32,977 nt of DNA from Thalassarchaeum sp002495735. GTDB lineage: Archaea; Thermoplasmatota; Poseidoniia; Poseidoniales; Thalassarchaeaceae. The translations under genes and the position numbers were made by a program. Below, in pieces: positions 15,460 to 22,826 of this stretch; the first letter of the stretch is position 1, and every line of letters starts with the position of its first letter. The stretch is from positions 1-32,977 of the forward strand of contig CALDRG010000040.1 in NCBI GenBank assembly GCA_937911265.1. Reading direction: 5' to 3'. The notes beneath the pieces were generated by a model that was given only the letters and a program-made list of their open reading frames with translations, had not been told where the DNA came from and made no database searches.

Positions 15460-18400
15460 CTATTCGATGACCGCCTCGAGCACAGCCTCTGTAGACAGCA
15501 CCCCGCTCTGCTCGTAGTCGAGCCAAGATTCTCCTCGGGTGATTCGATGACCGAACTCGTGGTAGGCGACAATCATCGCCGGCAGCAGGATTGAGCTAGT
15601 CAACAGAGCTAGAATTAGCAGTAGCATCATCAGCACGAAGAAGTTCTGCAGCCCGGGGATAGCTACGAACAGCCCGGCTGAGAGGCCGGCACAGGTCGTG
15701 GCAGTAGTCTCGAATATGGTCTGGCCGGTCCTAGCCACGGACTTTACGATGCCAGCAGGAGTCTCTCCCTCGTCTTTGATTCGATCAACGATGTGGATAG
15801 AATCATCCACTCCTATGCCGAAGACAATTGTTCCCACCATGGCGGTGAAGAAGTTGACGTTGACGCCTCCACTGCGCATCAGCAGCGGCTGCCAAACCAC
15901 CACAACCCCTACTGCAATCATAGTGAATAGAGCCAGCCGGGGGGAACGGAATAGAAAGGTCATGGCGATGAGCAGTATGAACATCGTAGCTATGGTAGTC
16001 TCTGACTGAGCCTCGTGGACCCCATCGTTGACGTCAATGGATACCGGCAGCCCCCCAGTCAAGAGCGAGTTGAAGGTCTGCTCCAACCCCAGGCCCTGAC
16101 AGGTCCAGGCCGAGCCTCCGCATCCTACACCCGTCAGGAAGCTATCTATGGCATCTCGTAGAGAGCCTGCGTCGGCCAGATTGAGATATGGCTGGTTCAC
16201 GTAAACCAGAGTCTTTGTCTCGCCTGAGCCCTGATCGGCATTCATCAGCATTGAGCGAATCTCTGGAGAGAGGGTGTCGAAAGCCACATTGACCATGTCC
16301 TCACGACTGGTCGCAGCGTAGGCCCAGCAATCAGGGCGCAAGGGATTAGTCGACTCGTCCCAACACTCGTCGTGGAGGAGTTCCCAAAGGCTCTCATCAT
16401 ATAATTCCAAATTTCCAATCACGACATCTACATGTATTGATTTCAGAATGGTTACTAAACTGATGGTAGAGGTATTAGCCACTTGATCAATTTTGTTGAC
16501 TTGCATGATATCTATGGCATCGAGTATAGGGAGGTCTCGAATCGGAGCCGTGCCATTCTGGACCCCCCTCTGAGTAGCGTCTACAATGAACATGTTAGTC
16601 TGTCCACCATCGAAGACGTAGCTGTATTCTCTGAGGGTCTCATACGATTCCAGACCTGGTGGAACCTCGTCGGAGGCACCGCTTATTCCCTGTCCGAGTT
16701 GTTCCTCAAGAATACGGGCCCCCGAGAAAGTTAGGGCTAAGGTGACTATCAGAACTATGACCGTGGCCTTGACTGGAATCTCTCCTATTGACTCCCATAT
16801 CTTATCGAAGGCTTTTGAACGGCTCTTTCTGTACCTCAGTAACTGAACTAGCGCGGGGACCATTAGCATCGACAACACGAAGGTCGTCGAGATACCTATT
16901 AGGAGCGTTGTTCCGACAGTTCTCATAGGCTCTATCGGAACCAGACTGGGCCACCTGAGTACGCTGAAACCGATGATAGTGGTCAACGCGGATAAGAATA
17001 TGGCGTGGCCTGTGGTAAGTACTGCCCTGACTGTCGCTGTGAGGCTGATATGAGGATCCCACGGGTCGATATCCTCAGTCTGAAAGCCATCCCTCTGAGC
17101 CGACCAAGCCATCTCGAGACGTTCCTCAATCAACTCAATTCTGTTCTCCTCTATCCTGTTGGTCAGATGCAGGGCATAGTCCACTCCCAGCCCGACCAGT
17201 ATGGGACCAACCGAGATGATCATTGGAGTGAGCATGATGTCGGCGATGACGGTGATGCCGAATGTTATCGCTAGACTCATCAGAATAGGGGCGCCGCAGA
17301 TAATAATGACCTTGGGATTGCGGTGCAGCAGCAGCATAGTCAGTGAGACTAGGACTATGCTGATGGGGAGCATCTTGTCGACAAGTTCGATGTAGATTGC
17401 ATCGGAGATGTCATGCACCACCGGAGTCAGTCCGGTAATTGTGATAGCCTTACGGTTGTCAGTCGAGGTGAATTCGTCCATTGTTGAGGTGGGAGTGTCG
17501 TATACTCTGTGACACAGTTGGCAATCCGCAGGATTTGATTCCTCGTAAATCAACTGTTGAGAGTGCTTGATGAAGGCCTTGTGGTCCCTCAATATTCCAT
17601 CTGGATTCTCTTCAGTTGAGCCTTTTGGATTCGGACGAGCTGTGATGTCCGTTTCCGACATATCGAACTTCAGCCCCATGATGACTACTCCAGTATCCCA
17701 GATGCCGTCGTTGTTGGTGTCACGAACGAAGTTAGATAGGAGCGGTTCGGCATCCTCGACGAACCTGTCTATTCTCTCCTGTGCTCCAGAACCTTCTGGA
17801 ATAGAATACCCTTCGTAGGGATTGAGTGATGAGACCGTGCAGTCTTCGTTGTCTCCTGTCGGTAGCGCGTACTTTTCCATCGCGCAGTTGAAGCGGTAGT
17901 TGGACGAGTTCGCCTCCTTGATAATCTGCGCAGGGGAGATTACCCAAACGACGCCGTCAATTCCTCCTCTATCCTCCTTGTTGTAGTCGAGTCCAGACTG
18001 GTATCCACCTATCCCCCGATTCTGATCGTCCCCCTCTATCCACGAGATCTGTTTCAGTATCTCTATACTGGTGATATTCTCTGTTCCTCTGTGACTAGAA
18101 TCGTCGACAGCGTTGTCAGTCTGCACATACAGAATGAAAATGTCAGTCGACCACTGCTCCCTAACCTGCTGCAATAGGATAGTGGAGTCGGCACCATCTG
18201 GCAGGTATATCTCGACGTCTCCATTGATCTGATGCTCGAACTCCATGGCGTCCCTACCGATTATCGTAGTCACCAGAAGAAGGAGGACTACGATGCTGGC
18301 CGGACTTCTGAGTATCGATGAGTAGGTCAACTCGATCGTCCTGCGAGTGGTGGCCTCGGCGGCGTCGCCGACATCATCGATTAGTTGGGCCATGGTGTCC

Positions 18401-18564
18401 AATCCTTCGCCGACAATACTGCCAGCGAAGCCCTCGCGAGCGCTGTCAAAGGACTCTTTGAGAGGCTTGAGTTTCTCAAAGAAGCCATCCCAAAAAGCGG
18501 CCTCGTCATCACGGCCTTCTCCATCTCTGATGGAGTACTTATCCTCCGACTCAACTCGCGCCAC
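15460..18564 (-). CDS. MMPL/RND-superfamily exporter (large form)
   Basis: 1034 aa. A proton-driven integral membrane exporter made of two repeated halves. TM1 is at about 88-103, then a large outer loop (about 105-390), then a bundle of helices (about 395-560). A second first-helix near residue 600 (VKATVIVLIVTLALTFSG) is followed by another outer loop and a final helix bundle (about 855-1010). The intramembrane acids typical of MMPL proteins are at Asp462 (VGLGVDYALHLTNRIEE) and Asp920-Asp921 (GIGVDDSIHIVDRIKDE). An 85-residue cytoplasmic N-terminus, charged and predicted helical, is longer than in the second exporter of this window. No adaptor or outer-membrane partner gene is nearby, as expected for a single-membrane archaeon. 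The substrate is unknown; lipids or hydrophobic compounds are typical for the family. Confidence 0.9.
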   Translation of the reverse strand: MARVESEDKYSIRDGEGRDDEAAFWDGFFEKLKPLKESFDSAREGFAGSIVGEGLDTMAQLIDDVGDAAEATTRRTIELTYSSILRSPASIVVLLLLVTTIIGRDAMEFEHQINGDVEIYLPDGADSTILLQQVREQWSTDIFILYVQTDNAVDDSSHRGTENITSIEILKQISWIEGDDQNRGIGGYQSGLDYNKEDRGGIDGVVWVISPAQIIKEANSSNYRFNCAMEKYALPTGDNEDCTVSSLNPYEGYSIPEGSGAQERIDRFVEDAEPLLSNFVRDTNNDGIWDTGVVIMGLKFDMSETDITARPNPKGSTEENPDGILRDHKAFIKHSQQLIYEESNPADCQLCHRVYDTPTSTMDEFTSTDNRKAITITGLTPVVHDISDAIYIELVDKMLPISIVLVSLTMLLLHRNPKVIIICGAPILMSLAITFGITVIADIMLTPMIISVGPILVGLGVDYALHLTNRIEENRIELIEERLEMAWSAQRDGFQTEDIDPWDPHISLTATVRAVLTTGHAIFLSALTTIIGFSVLRWPSLVPIEPMRTVGTTLLIGISTTFVLSMLMVPALVQLLRYRKSRSKAFDKIWESIGEIPVKATVIVLIVTLALTFSGARILEEQLGQGISGASDEVPPGLESYETLREYSYVFDGGQTNMFIVDATQRGVQNGTAPIRDLPILDAIDIMQVNKIDQVANTSTISLVTILKSIHVDVVIGNLELYDESLWELLHDECWDESTNPLRPDCWAYAATSREDMVNVAFDTLSPEIRSMLMNADQGSGETKTLVYVNQPYLNLADAGSLRDAIDSFLTGVGCGGSAWTCQGLGLEQTFNSLLTGGLPVSIDVNDGVHEAQSETTIATMFILLIAMTFLFRSPRLALFTMIAVGVVVVWQPLLMRSGGVNVNFFTAMVGTIVFGIGVDDSIHIVDRIKDEGETPAGIVKSVARTGQTIFETTATTCAGLSAGLFVAIPGLQNFFVLMMLLLILALLTSSILLPAMIVAYHEFGHRITRGESWLDYEQSGVLSTEAVLEAVIE

Positions 18565-18736
18565 GGGATGGAGCCTCCACGGGAGCCAAATGAAGCGTTC
18601 GCATCAGCCCCGTGAGGGAGGTGTATTACGGACGGGATTAGGAATTCCGGAACCGACTGACTGTGTTACAGGTTGGTCGCCGTCAGCCAGAGACCATCGA
18701 ATCCCTGAAAATGGATGAGCCACCCGACGGAGATGC
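18565..18736. other. Divergent intergenic region
   Basis: 172 bp between the divergent exporter (-) and thioredoxin-fold (+) genes, so it must hold both promoters. I see no convincing TATA element, RNA gene or small ORF in it. Confidence 0.5.
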
Positions 18737-19414
18737 ATGGCTAGGAGAAGGAGGGCGGCTGCCCCTAAGGGCAGGGATGACGATATCAGATTGATGGCGG
18801 CTCTGGTGACCTTCGGAGTTACTAGCATGATTCTGATGGCAGTAATGCTTCTGGCACCTGTGGTCAAGGTCGGCCCTTCAGAGGGTGAGTTGGCTCCCGA
18901 TTTCTCAGTCCAGGCTTACAGCGGCGGAGAATGGGGAGATTTTCGTCTGTCTAATTTGTTCAACAAAAGCTGGGCACCGGGTGGAGACGGAAATTGGATA
19001 GTGGTGCAGTACATCGATACTGACTGTCCGTACTGCTGGAACGAGGGCGAGTTGATGAGTCAGTTGCACTCGCAATGGAATCAGAAAGTTACCTTCGTTA
19101 CCGTCGTGGTTGAACTCGGAATCCAGGGTCACGACAGCAGCAGGGGAGAAGTGGAGGCTTTCAGGGACAAGACCCCTTACGAAGGCTGTAAGACTAACTC
19201 GAACTGCGCAGACAGGCCCGGAAATCCACACTCGTGGGTCTACATCGACGACCTGAATTCGAGGACGAGTGGAGACTGGGAATTGCCCGGAACGCCATTT
19301 GCCGCACTGCTACAGCCTGACGGGATAGTGGCTTGGAACCCTCAACAGCCGGGCAACCACCCCGATGGAGAAGAGATGGAAGGCGCTTTGCAGCGCCTGG
19401 TGGGTGGTTCTTGA
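18737..19414 (+). CDS. Membrane-anchored thioredoxin-fold protein with CPYC active site
   Basis: 225 aa. A basic N-terminus (MARRRRAAAPKG) and one transmembrane helix (about 19-41) place the rest outside the membrane. The thioredoxin-like domain begins at ELAPDFSVQAYSG (51-63), a TlpA/peroxiredoxin-type entry. It carries the redox motif C97-P-Y-C100 (YIDTDCPYCWNE) and a cis-proline segment at LPGTPFAALLQPDG (P187). Two further cysteines (C151 and C157, in GCKTNSNC) could form a structural disulfide. The stop codon overlaps the start of the VKOR gene (TGATG), so the two are co-translated. It is probably the extracytoplasmic disulfide carrier re-oxidised by that VKOR, transferring disulfides to secreted proteins. 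A reductive role cannot be excluded from sequence alone. Confidence 0.85.
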   Translation: MARRRRAAAPKGRDDDIRLMAALVTFGVTSMILMAVMLLAPVVKVGPSEGELAPDFSVQAYSGGEWGDFRLSNLFNKSWAPGGDGNWIVVQYIDTDCPYCWNEGELMSQLHSQWNQKVTFVTVVVELGIQGHDSSRGEVEAFRDKTPYEGCKTNSNCADRPGNPHSWVYIDDLNSRTSGDWELPGTPFAALLQPDGIVAWNPQQPGNHPDGEEMEGALQRLVGGS

Positions 19415-19980
19415 TGGCTCTCGATATCCCTCTGATGGTATTCATCGCCGGACTGGCGATTGCCTCGGCCCTCGCCCTGCAAGCTAGGTCGAAGGATGGC
19501 GAAGACGGCACTAGGACGATGATCGATTCAGGATTGGTATTCTCAGTAGTCGGACTGATGTCATCAGGTTGGACCTACGCCATCCACAACTCACTGCTTG
19601 ATTCGGGCGAGAGCAGCATGTGCGCCTCCGAGGGGCTCGTCCAGTGTGGTTCGGTGATTGGTGATCCGGAATGGAATAATCTCTTTGGCATCCCCTGGGG
19701 AATCACTGGCCTACTCTCTTTCAGCTTGCTGTTCTTCCTCTTCCTGTCCCTGCGAATGGACATGCATGCGAAGTGGGCAGAGTCATTCACCACCTACTCG
19801 TTGCTGGCCGGGCTCGCCGGCCTACCCTTCGTCGTCTTCCTGATTTTCGTTGAATTGACTCAGGTCGAAGGCGCCCCTCACATCTGCCCATTCTGCACGG
19901 TCGCTCACTTGTCTCTGATAGGCTTCCTCGCCGCTGCCCACGCACTGCGGGGGCGCAAACAAAGTGGCATGTGGGCCTGA
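19414..19980 (+). CDS. VKOR-family disulfide-forming membrane oxidoreductase
   Basis: 188 aa. It belongs to the vitamin K epoxide reductase family, whose prokaryotic members pass electrons from a DsbA/thioredoxin-like partner to membrane quinone. Four or more hydrophobic helices are visible. Both cysteine pairs of the family are present: the loop pair C70 and C78 (MCASEGLVQCGSVIG) and the quinone-proximal C158-P-F-C161 (HICPFCTVAH). LFGIPWGITG matches the conserved segment between them. The ATG at 19414 is preferred because it overlaps the preceding stop (TGATG). A longer in-frame start adds 27 hydrophilic residues inside the preceding gene and is unlikely. Confidence 0.9.
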   Translation: MALDIPLMVFIAGLAIASALALQARSKDGEDGTRTMIDSGLVFSVVGLMSSGWTYAIHNSLLDSGESSMCASEGLVQCGSVIGDPEWNNLFGIPWGITGLLSFSLLFFLFLSLRMDMHAKWAESFTTYSLLAGLAGLPFVVFLIFVELTQVEGAPHICPFCTVAHLSLIGFLAAAHALRGRKQSGMWA

Positions 19981-20014
19981 TTTACCGACGGCAGCAACCC
20001 GATGGACTCAAGAC

Positions 20015-20028
20015 CGACCCTAGGGTCG
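20015..20028. promoter_or_regulatory. 14-bp perfect palindrome CGACCCTAGGGTCG upstream of the epimerase
   Basis: It is self-complementary over 14 bases, with the core CCCTAGGG at 20018-20025, and ends 7 nt before the epimerase ATG at 20036. It is one of only three exact CCCTAGGG sites I found, all intergenic. It is either an operator near the transcription start or an RNA hairpin between VKOR and the epimerase. Confidence 0.45.
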
Positions 20029-20035
20029 TGCGGCC

Positions 20036-20977
20036 ATGGAACTGGTTACTGGAGGCGCGGGGTTCATCGGTTCTCACCTAGTTGATTCCCTGGTCGCCAA
20101 GGGCAAGCGGGTGCGCGTACTCGACAACTTCAGTAGTGGGCGCGAAGAGTTTCTCTCCCATCACGCTGGCTCAAACATGGTGGAAGTCAGGAAGGGAGAT
20201 TTGCTCGATTTAGAGTCCGTGAGGTCGGCCATGGAGGGCGTGGACACAGTCCACCACATGGCAGCAAACCCTGACATCAGGCTGGGCACCTCTGTCACCG
20301 ATACCGACCTCAGACAAGGCACGATAGCGACGTACAATGTACTAGAGTCCATGCGCATGGAGGGAGTGAATAGGATTTCATTCTCTTCGTCCTCGGCAGT
20401 GTACGGTGAGGCTTCCCAGATGCCGACGCCCGAGACATATGGTCCAATAAAACCAATTTCACTCTACGGGGCTTCCAAACTTGCCTCGGAAGCCCTGATT
20501 ACCGCTTGGTGCGGCACCTTTGGCGCCAAGTCATGGATACACAGGTTCGCCAACATCGTCGGCCCCAGAGGGACCCACGGCGTCATCTATGACTTCGTGC
20601 ACAAACTCAAGTCTAACCCTTCCCGATTAGAGGTCCTGGGAGACGGTAAGCAGGAGAAGTCGTACATGTCGGCCGAGGACTGCGTCAGCGCCATGCTGCA
20701 CCTAATTGACGGCGTCGACGCTGATGTCAACCTGTACAACCTCGGAACTGGAGACACCTGTTCGGTTGGCAGAATCGCAGAGATTGTAGTCGAGGAGAGC
20801 GGGCTGGAAGAGGTCTCAATCGAATACACCGGAGGGGATCGTGGCTGGGCTGGCGATGTTCCGAAGACCTCCCTTGATGTCGAGTTTCTGTTCTCCACTG
20901 GATTCTCTCCCGGGATGCAGTCGGAGCAGGCCATCAGACATACTGCTCAAGCGCTGATAGATGAGATTGGCCTGTGA
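20036..20977 (+). CDS. NAD-dependent sugar-nucleotide epimerase/dehydratase (GalE-like extended SDR)
   Basis: 313 aa, cytoplasmic. The Rossmann entry TGGAGFIGSHLVD is at the very N-terminus, followed by the NAD-ribose acid in VLDNFSSG. The catalytic Ser/Tyr/Lys are in SSSSAVYGE and YGASKLASEAL (Y-x-x-x-K). GTHGVIYDFVHKL and DGKQEKSYMSAEDCVSAM are substrate-domain segments seen in UDP-glucose 4-epimerases and related enzymes. It probably makes sugar donors for surface glycans, which would suit the many Asn-x-Ser/Thr sites in the secreted proteins. The precise substrate cannot be read from sequence. It follows the VKOR gene by 55 bp on the same strand. Confidence 0.88.
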   Translation: MELVTGGAGFIGSHLVDSLVAKGKRVRVLDNFSSGREEFLSHHAGSNMVEVRKGDLLDLESVRSAMEGVDTVHHMAANPDIRLGTSVTDTDLRQGTIATYNVLESMRMEGVNRISFSSSSAVYGEASQMPTPETYGPIKPISLYGASKLASEALITAWCGTFGAKSWIHRFANIVGPRGTHGVIYDFVHKLKSNPSRLEVLGDGKQEKSYMSAEDCVSAMLHLIDGVDADVNLYNLGTGDTCSVGRIAEIVVEESGLEEVSIEYTGGDRGWAGDVPKTSLDVEFLFSTGFSPGMQSEQAIRHTAQALIDEIGL

Positions 20978-21027
20978 GCGCTTGCCCGGCGAGCCTCCTT
21001 CATAACCCCGTGGCCCGAGGACTCATT

Positions 21028-21777
21028 ATGAGCAAGCGCTGGTATCAAGACAGCAGGCGCGACGCTTGGAGGAGGATGGCGCGCTCCAAGGGGTATCGCA
21101 CGCGTTCGGCGTACAAGCTCAAGCAGATCCAAGAGCGCTTCGGTATCATCCGCAAGGGAGATGCGGTGCTCGATGTGGGATGCCATCCAGGAGGATGGAC
21201 TCAGGTAGCCGTCGAAGAGGCCGGGGAGGAAGGGCTGGTAATAGGAGTGGACTTGCTGGCGACATCTCCGGTCGACGGTGCTAGCATCATCATCGGCAAC
21301 ATCACTGAGGAGGATACGATTGCACGAATAAAACAGACTCTGGATGAGCGTAAACTAAACGTCGTGGTTAGTGACATCTCTCCCAATCTGACTGGGCGAT
21401 ACGACACCGATCAGACAATCTCACTTGAGCTTTCTACCCTAGTCCTTGATGCGGCAATGGAGTTCATCCCTCATGGTGGCAGCTTCGTCACGAAGATCTT
21501 CCAGGGCACAGGTATTGAGGGCCTAGTCGCCGCCGCTCGGGATCGCTTTTCCAACGTCCAGAGATACTCGCCCACAGCAAGTCGGAGTGCATCCTCGGAG
21601 ACCTATCTAATCTGTCAGAACAGACTGCCTCGACCCCGAAGGAAGGCACAGGGGAAGAGTGCATTGGAGCAGGTGCAGAACCACTTGTCCGAACTGGGGA
21701 TTGTCGTCGAGGGAGAGTCTGACGAGGTGGAGTCAAAGGTCGGTTTCAGACGCATTCAGAAGCGTGAGAAGGAGTGA
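21028..21777 (+). CDS. rlmE: 23S rRNA (uridine-2'-O) methyltransferase, RlmE/FtsJ family
   Basis: 249 aa. It transfers methyl from SAM to a ribose 2'-OH, probably in 23S rRNA. The SAM loop is VLDVGCHPGGWTQ (48-59). The K-D-K-E tetrad is K30 (SAYKLKQI), D116 (VVSDISPN), K156 (FVTKIFQG) and E191 (SSETYLICQ). Each is offset by exactly 8 from E. coli RrmJ K38/D124/K164/E199 as I recall them. I chose MSKRWYQDSRRDAW at 21028, where family homology begins and a GAGG lies 7 nt upstream. A GTG at 20974, overlapping the epimerase stop, would add 18 residues. The roughly 45-residue charged C-terminus does not look like the TRAM domain found in some archaeal homologues. Confidence 0.92.
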   Translation: MSKRWYQDSRRDAWRRMARSKGYRTRSAYKLKQIQERFGIIRKGDAVLDVGCHPGGWTQVAVEEAGEEGLVIGVDLLATSPVDGASIIIGNITEEDTIARIKQTLDERKLNVVVSDISPNLTGRYDTDQTISLELSTLVLDAAMEFIPHGGSFVTKIFQGTGIEGLVAAARDRFSNVQRYSPTASRSASSETYLICQNRLPRPRRKAQGKSALEQVQNHLSELGIVVEGESDEVESKVGFRRIQKREKE

Positions 21778-21783
21778 CTACAA

Positions 21784-22236
21784 TCACTCTGAATCCCGAT
21801 CGTATGGCTCTATATTCTGCCACTCGGATGCGTCTGACCGAGAGACAACTGCGTGTACCCATTCAGAATCTGAGCAGTTGAAAACCTCGTGTGGTAAACC
21901 CGGTTCGATGTAGAACATATCGCCCGCACTGTGCACCACCGACTTCCTACAACCTGGACCATACTCGTGACGGACACTACCCTGAAGAAGATAGACCATA
22001 ACATCGAAACCAACGTGGATATGAGCATTGGCGACCCCTCCGGGAGGGATGTATGCACGATTCATCGACAGGCCGGTAGAGGGGGTGTTCTTGCCAGACA
22101 GACCGGGTGCGTACTCGATACTGTTCCAACTTCTAACTTTCTCCAATTGCCTGAGGCTCCATATCCCACCTTCGTCAGTCACGTAGCGACTCAAATCCTC
22201 TTGCACTCCTGTCAGACCAATCTCCTCCTCGCTCAT
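21784..22236 (-). CDS. Single-domain cupin protein
   Basis: 150 aa. The beta-barrel cupin motifs are at 65-92 (PGGVANAHIHVGFDVMVYLL, with H72 and H74) and 104-120 (AGDMFYIEPGLPHEVFN, with H116), giving a likely three-His metal site. The acidic ligand usual in motif 1 would be D78. Cupins of this size range from isomerases to small-molecule sensors, so no reaction can be assigned. The start is the ATG at 22236 (MSEEEIGLTG). A TTG 15 codons earlier (22281) is possible but less likely. It is convergent with rlmE, 6 bp apart. Confidence 0.8.
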   Translation of the reverse strand: MSEEEIGLTGVQEDLSRYVTDEGGIWSLRQLEKVRSWNSIEYAPGLSGKNTPSTGLSMNRAYIPPGGVANAHIHVGFDVMVYLLQGSVRHEYGPGCRKSVVHSAGDMFYIEPGLPHEVFNCSDSEWVHAVVSRSDASEWQNIEPYDRDSE

Positions 22237-22375
22237 ACTATCAAAGAACGGAGGGAGCAGTCTGATTTGAAATGTCCTCAAGACTCTAATCGGACCACTG
22301 CAAGGATGTTATTGCTGCTTCTCTCGGTCAACGCTAAAAGGGGGGTGCAGTTCGCCGCGTCACCGAGGAACGGCA

Positions 22376-22543
22376 ATGTCACGGAGAGCAGACTTCTGTG
22401 TATCATCCGGACTGCCCTTAGTTGACAAGGGGAGTACTACCTTCCCTTGCCCTGAGTGCGGCCACTCGATTGGTCGCAGCGAGCAGAGCAGGGTGCAGGC
22501 TGTCAAGTACATATGTCCAGAGTGCAGGTTCGAAGGGCCCTGA
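22376..22543 (+). CDS. Small zinc-ribbon translation-associated protein (COG2888-like) with reduced cysteine set
   Basis: 55 aa, from ATG 22376 (MSRRADFCVSSGLPLV) to TGA 22541-22543. It keeps the family framework (FPCPECGHSIGR...YICPECRFEGP) of the archaeal zinc-ribbon proteins whose gene commonly precedes aEF-1beta, as here. Known members have four CxxC knuckles binding two zinc ions. Here the first knuckle reads CVSS and the third reads RSEQSR where relatives have R-C-x-x-C-R. Only the two CPEC knuckles remain complete, so probably one zinc is bound. The EF-1beta ATG follows after 15 bp, so the two are likely co-transcribed. Confidence 0.8.
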   Translation: MSRRADFCVSSGLPLVDKGSTTFPCPECGHSIGRSEQSRVQAVKYICPECRFEGP

Positions 22544-22558
22544 TTGAGAGGTGAGCAA

Positions 22559-22825
22559 ATGGGGCATGTCGTTGTGAAGTACAAGGTCACTGTAGATCAG
22601 CCCGAGGACGGCACTCCTGACTACGACGGAATAGCTGAGCAAATAGACGGTTTTGAAGAGGTCCAAACTGTAGAGGTCAAGCCACTGGCCTTTGGAATGA
22701 TGTTTATTGAGGTCCAAGTGGTCCTCGGAGAAGGCGAGGGAATCGTCGACGGCTTCGAGAATAGAGTCAGGGGAATCAATCCTCTAGTGGGCCAGATAGA
22801 GGCTCTCGAAATGGGTCGCCTCTGA
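22559..22825 (+). CDS. Elongation factor 1-beta (aEF-1beta)
   Basis: 88 aa, the normal length of the archaeal factor. It catalyses GDP/GTP exchange on aEF-1alpha during translation. Matching segments are GHVVVKYKVTVDQPEDG at the N-terminus, VEVKPLAFGMMFIEVQVVLGEGEG in the middle, and FENRVRGINPLVGQIEALEMGRL at the end. The ATG at 22559 is supported by a clear Shine-Dalgarno GAGGTGA (22548-22554) 4 nt upstream. A TTG 15 nt earlier lies on the wrong side of it. The gene ends 1 bp before the stop of convergent truD. Confidence 0.93.
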   Translation: MGHVVVKYKVTVDQPEDGTPDYDGIAEQIDGFEEVQTVEVKPLAFGMMFIEVQVVLGEGEGIVDGFENRVRGINPLVGQIEALEMGRL

Positions 22826-22826
22826 T

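Noticed and set aside
15109..15526. Open frames across the RNase P RNA on both strands
   Set aside because: The region has the P4 core strands and P1/P2 pairing of RNase P RNA. The frames have no protein-family features.
18760..18773. TGCCC-CTAA-GGGCA inverted repeat at the start of the thioredoxin-fold gene
   Set aside because: It is within codons 8-13, has short arms and is not CCCTAGGG. It is compatible with chance in GC-rich codons.
20974..21027. GTG start for rlmE overlapping the epimerase stop
   Set aside because: The 18 extra residues do not match the family. The ATG at 21028 has a GAGG at good spacing and begins where homology begins. It is kept as a minor alternative.
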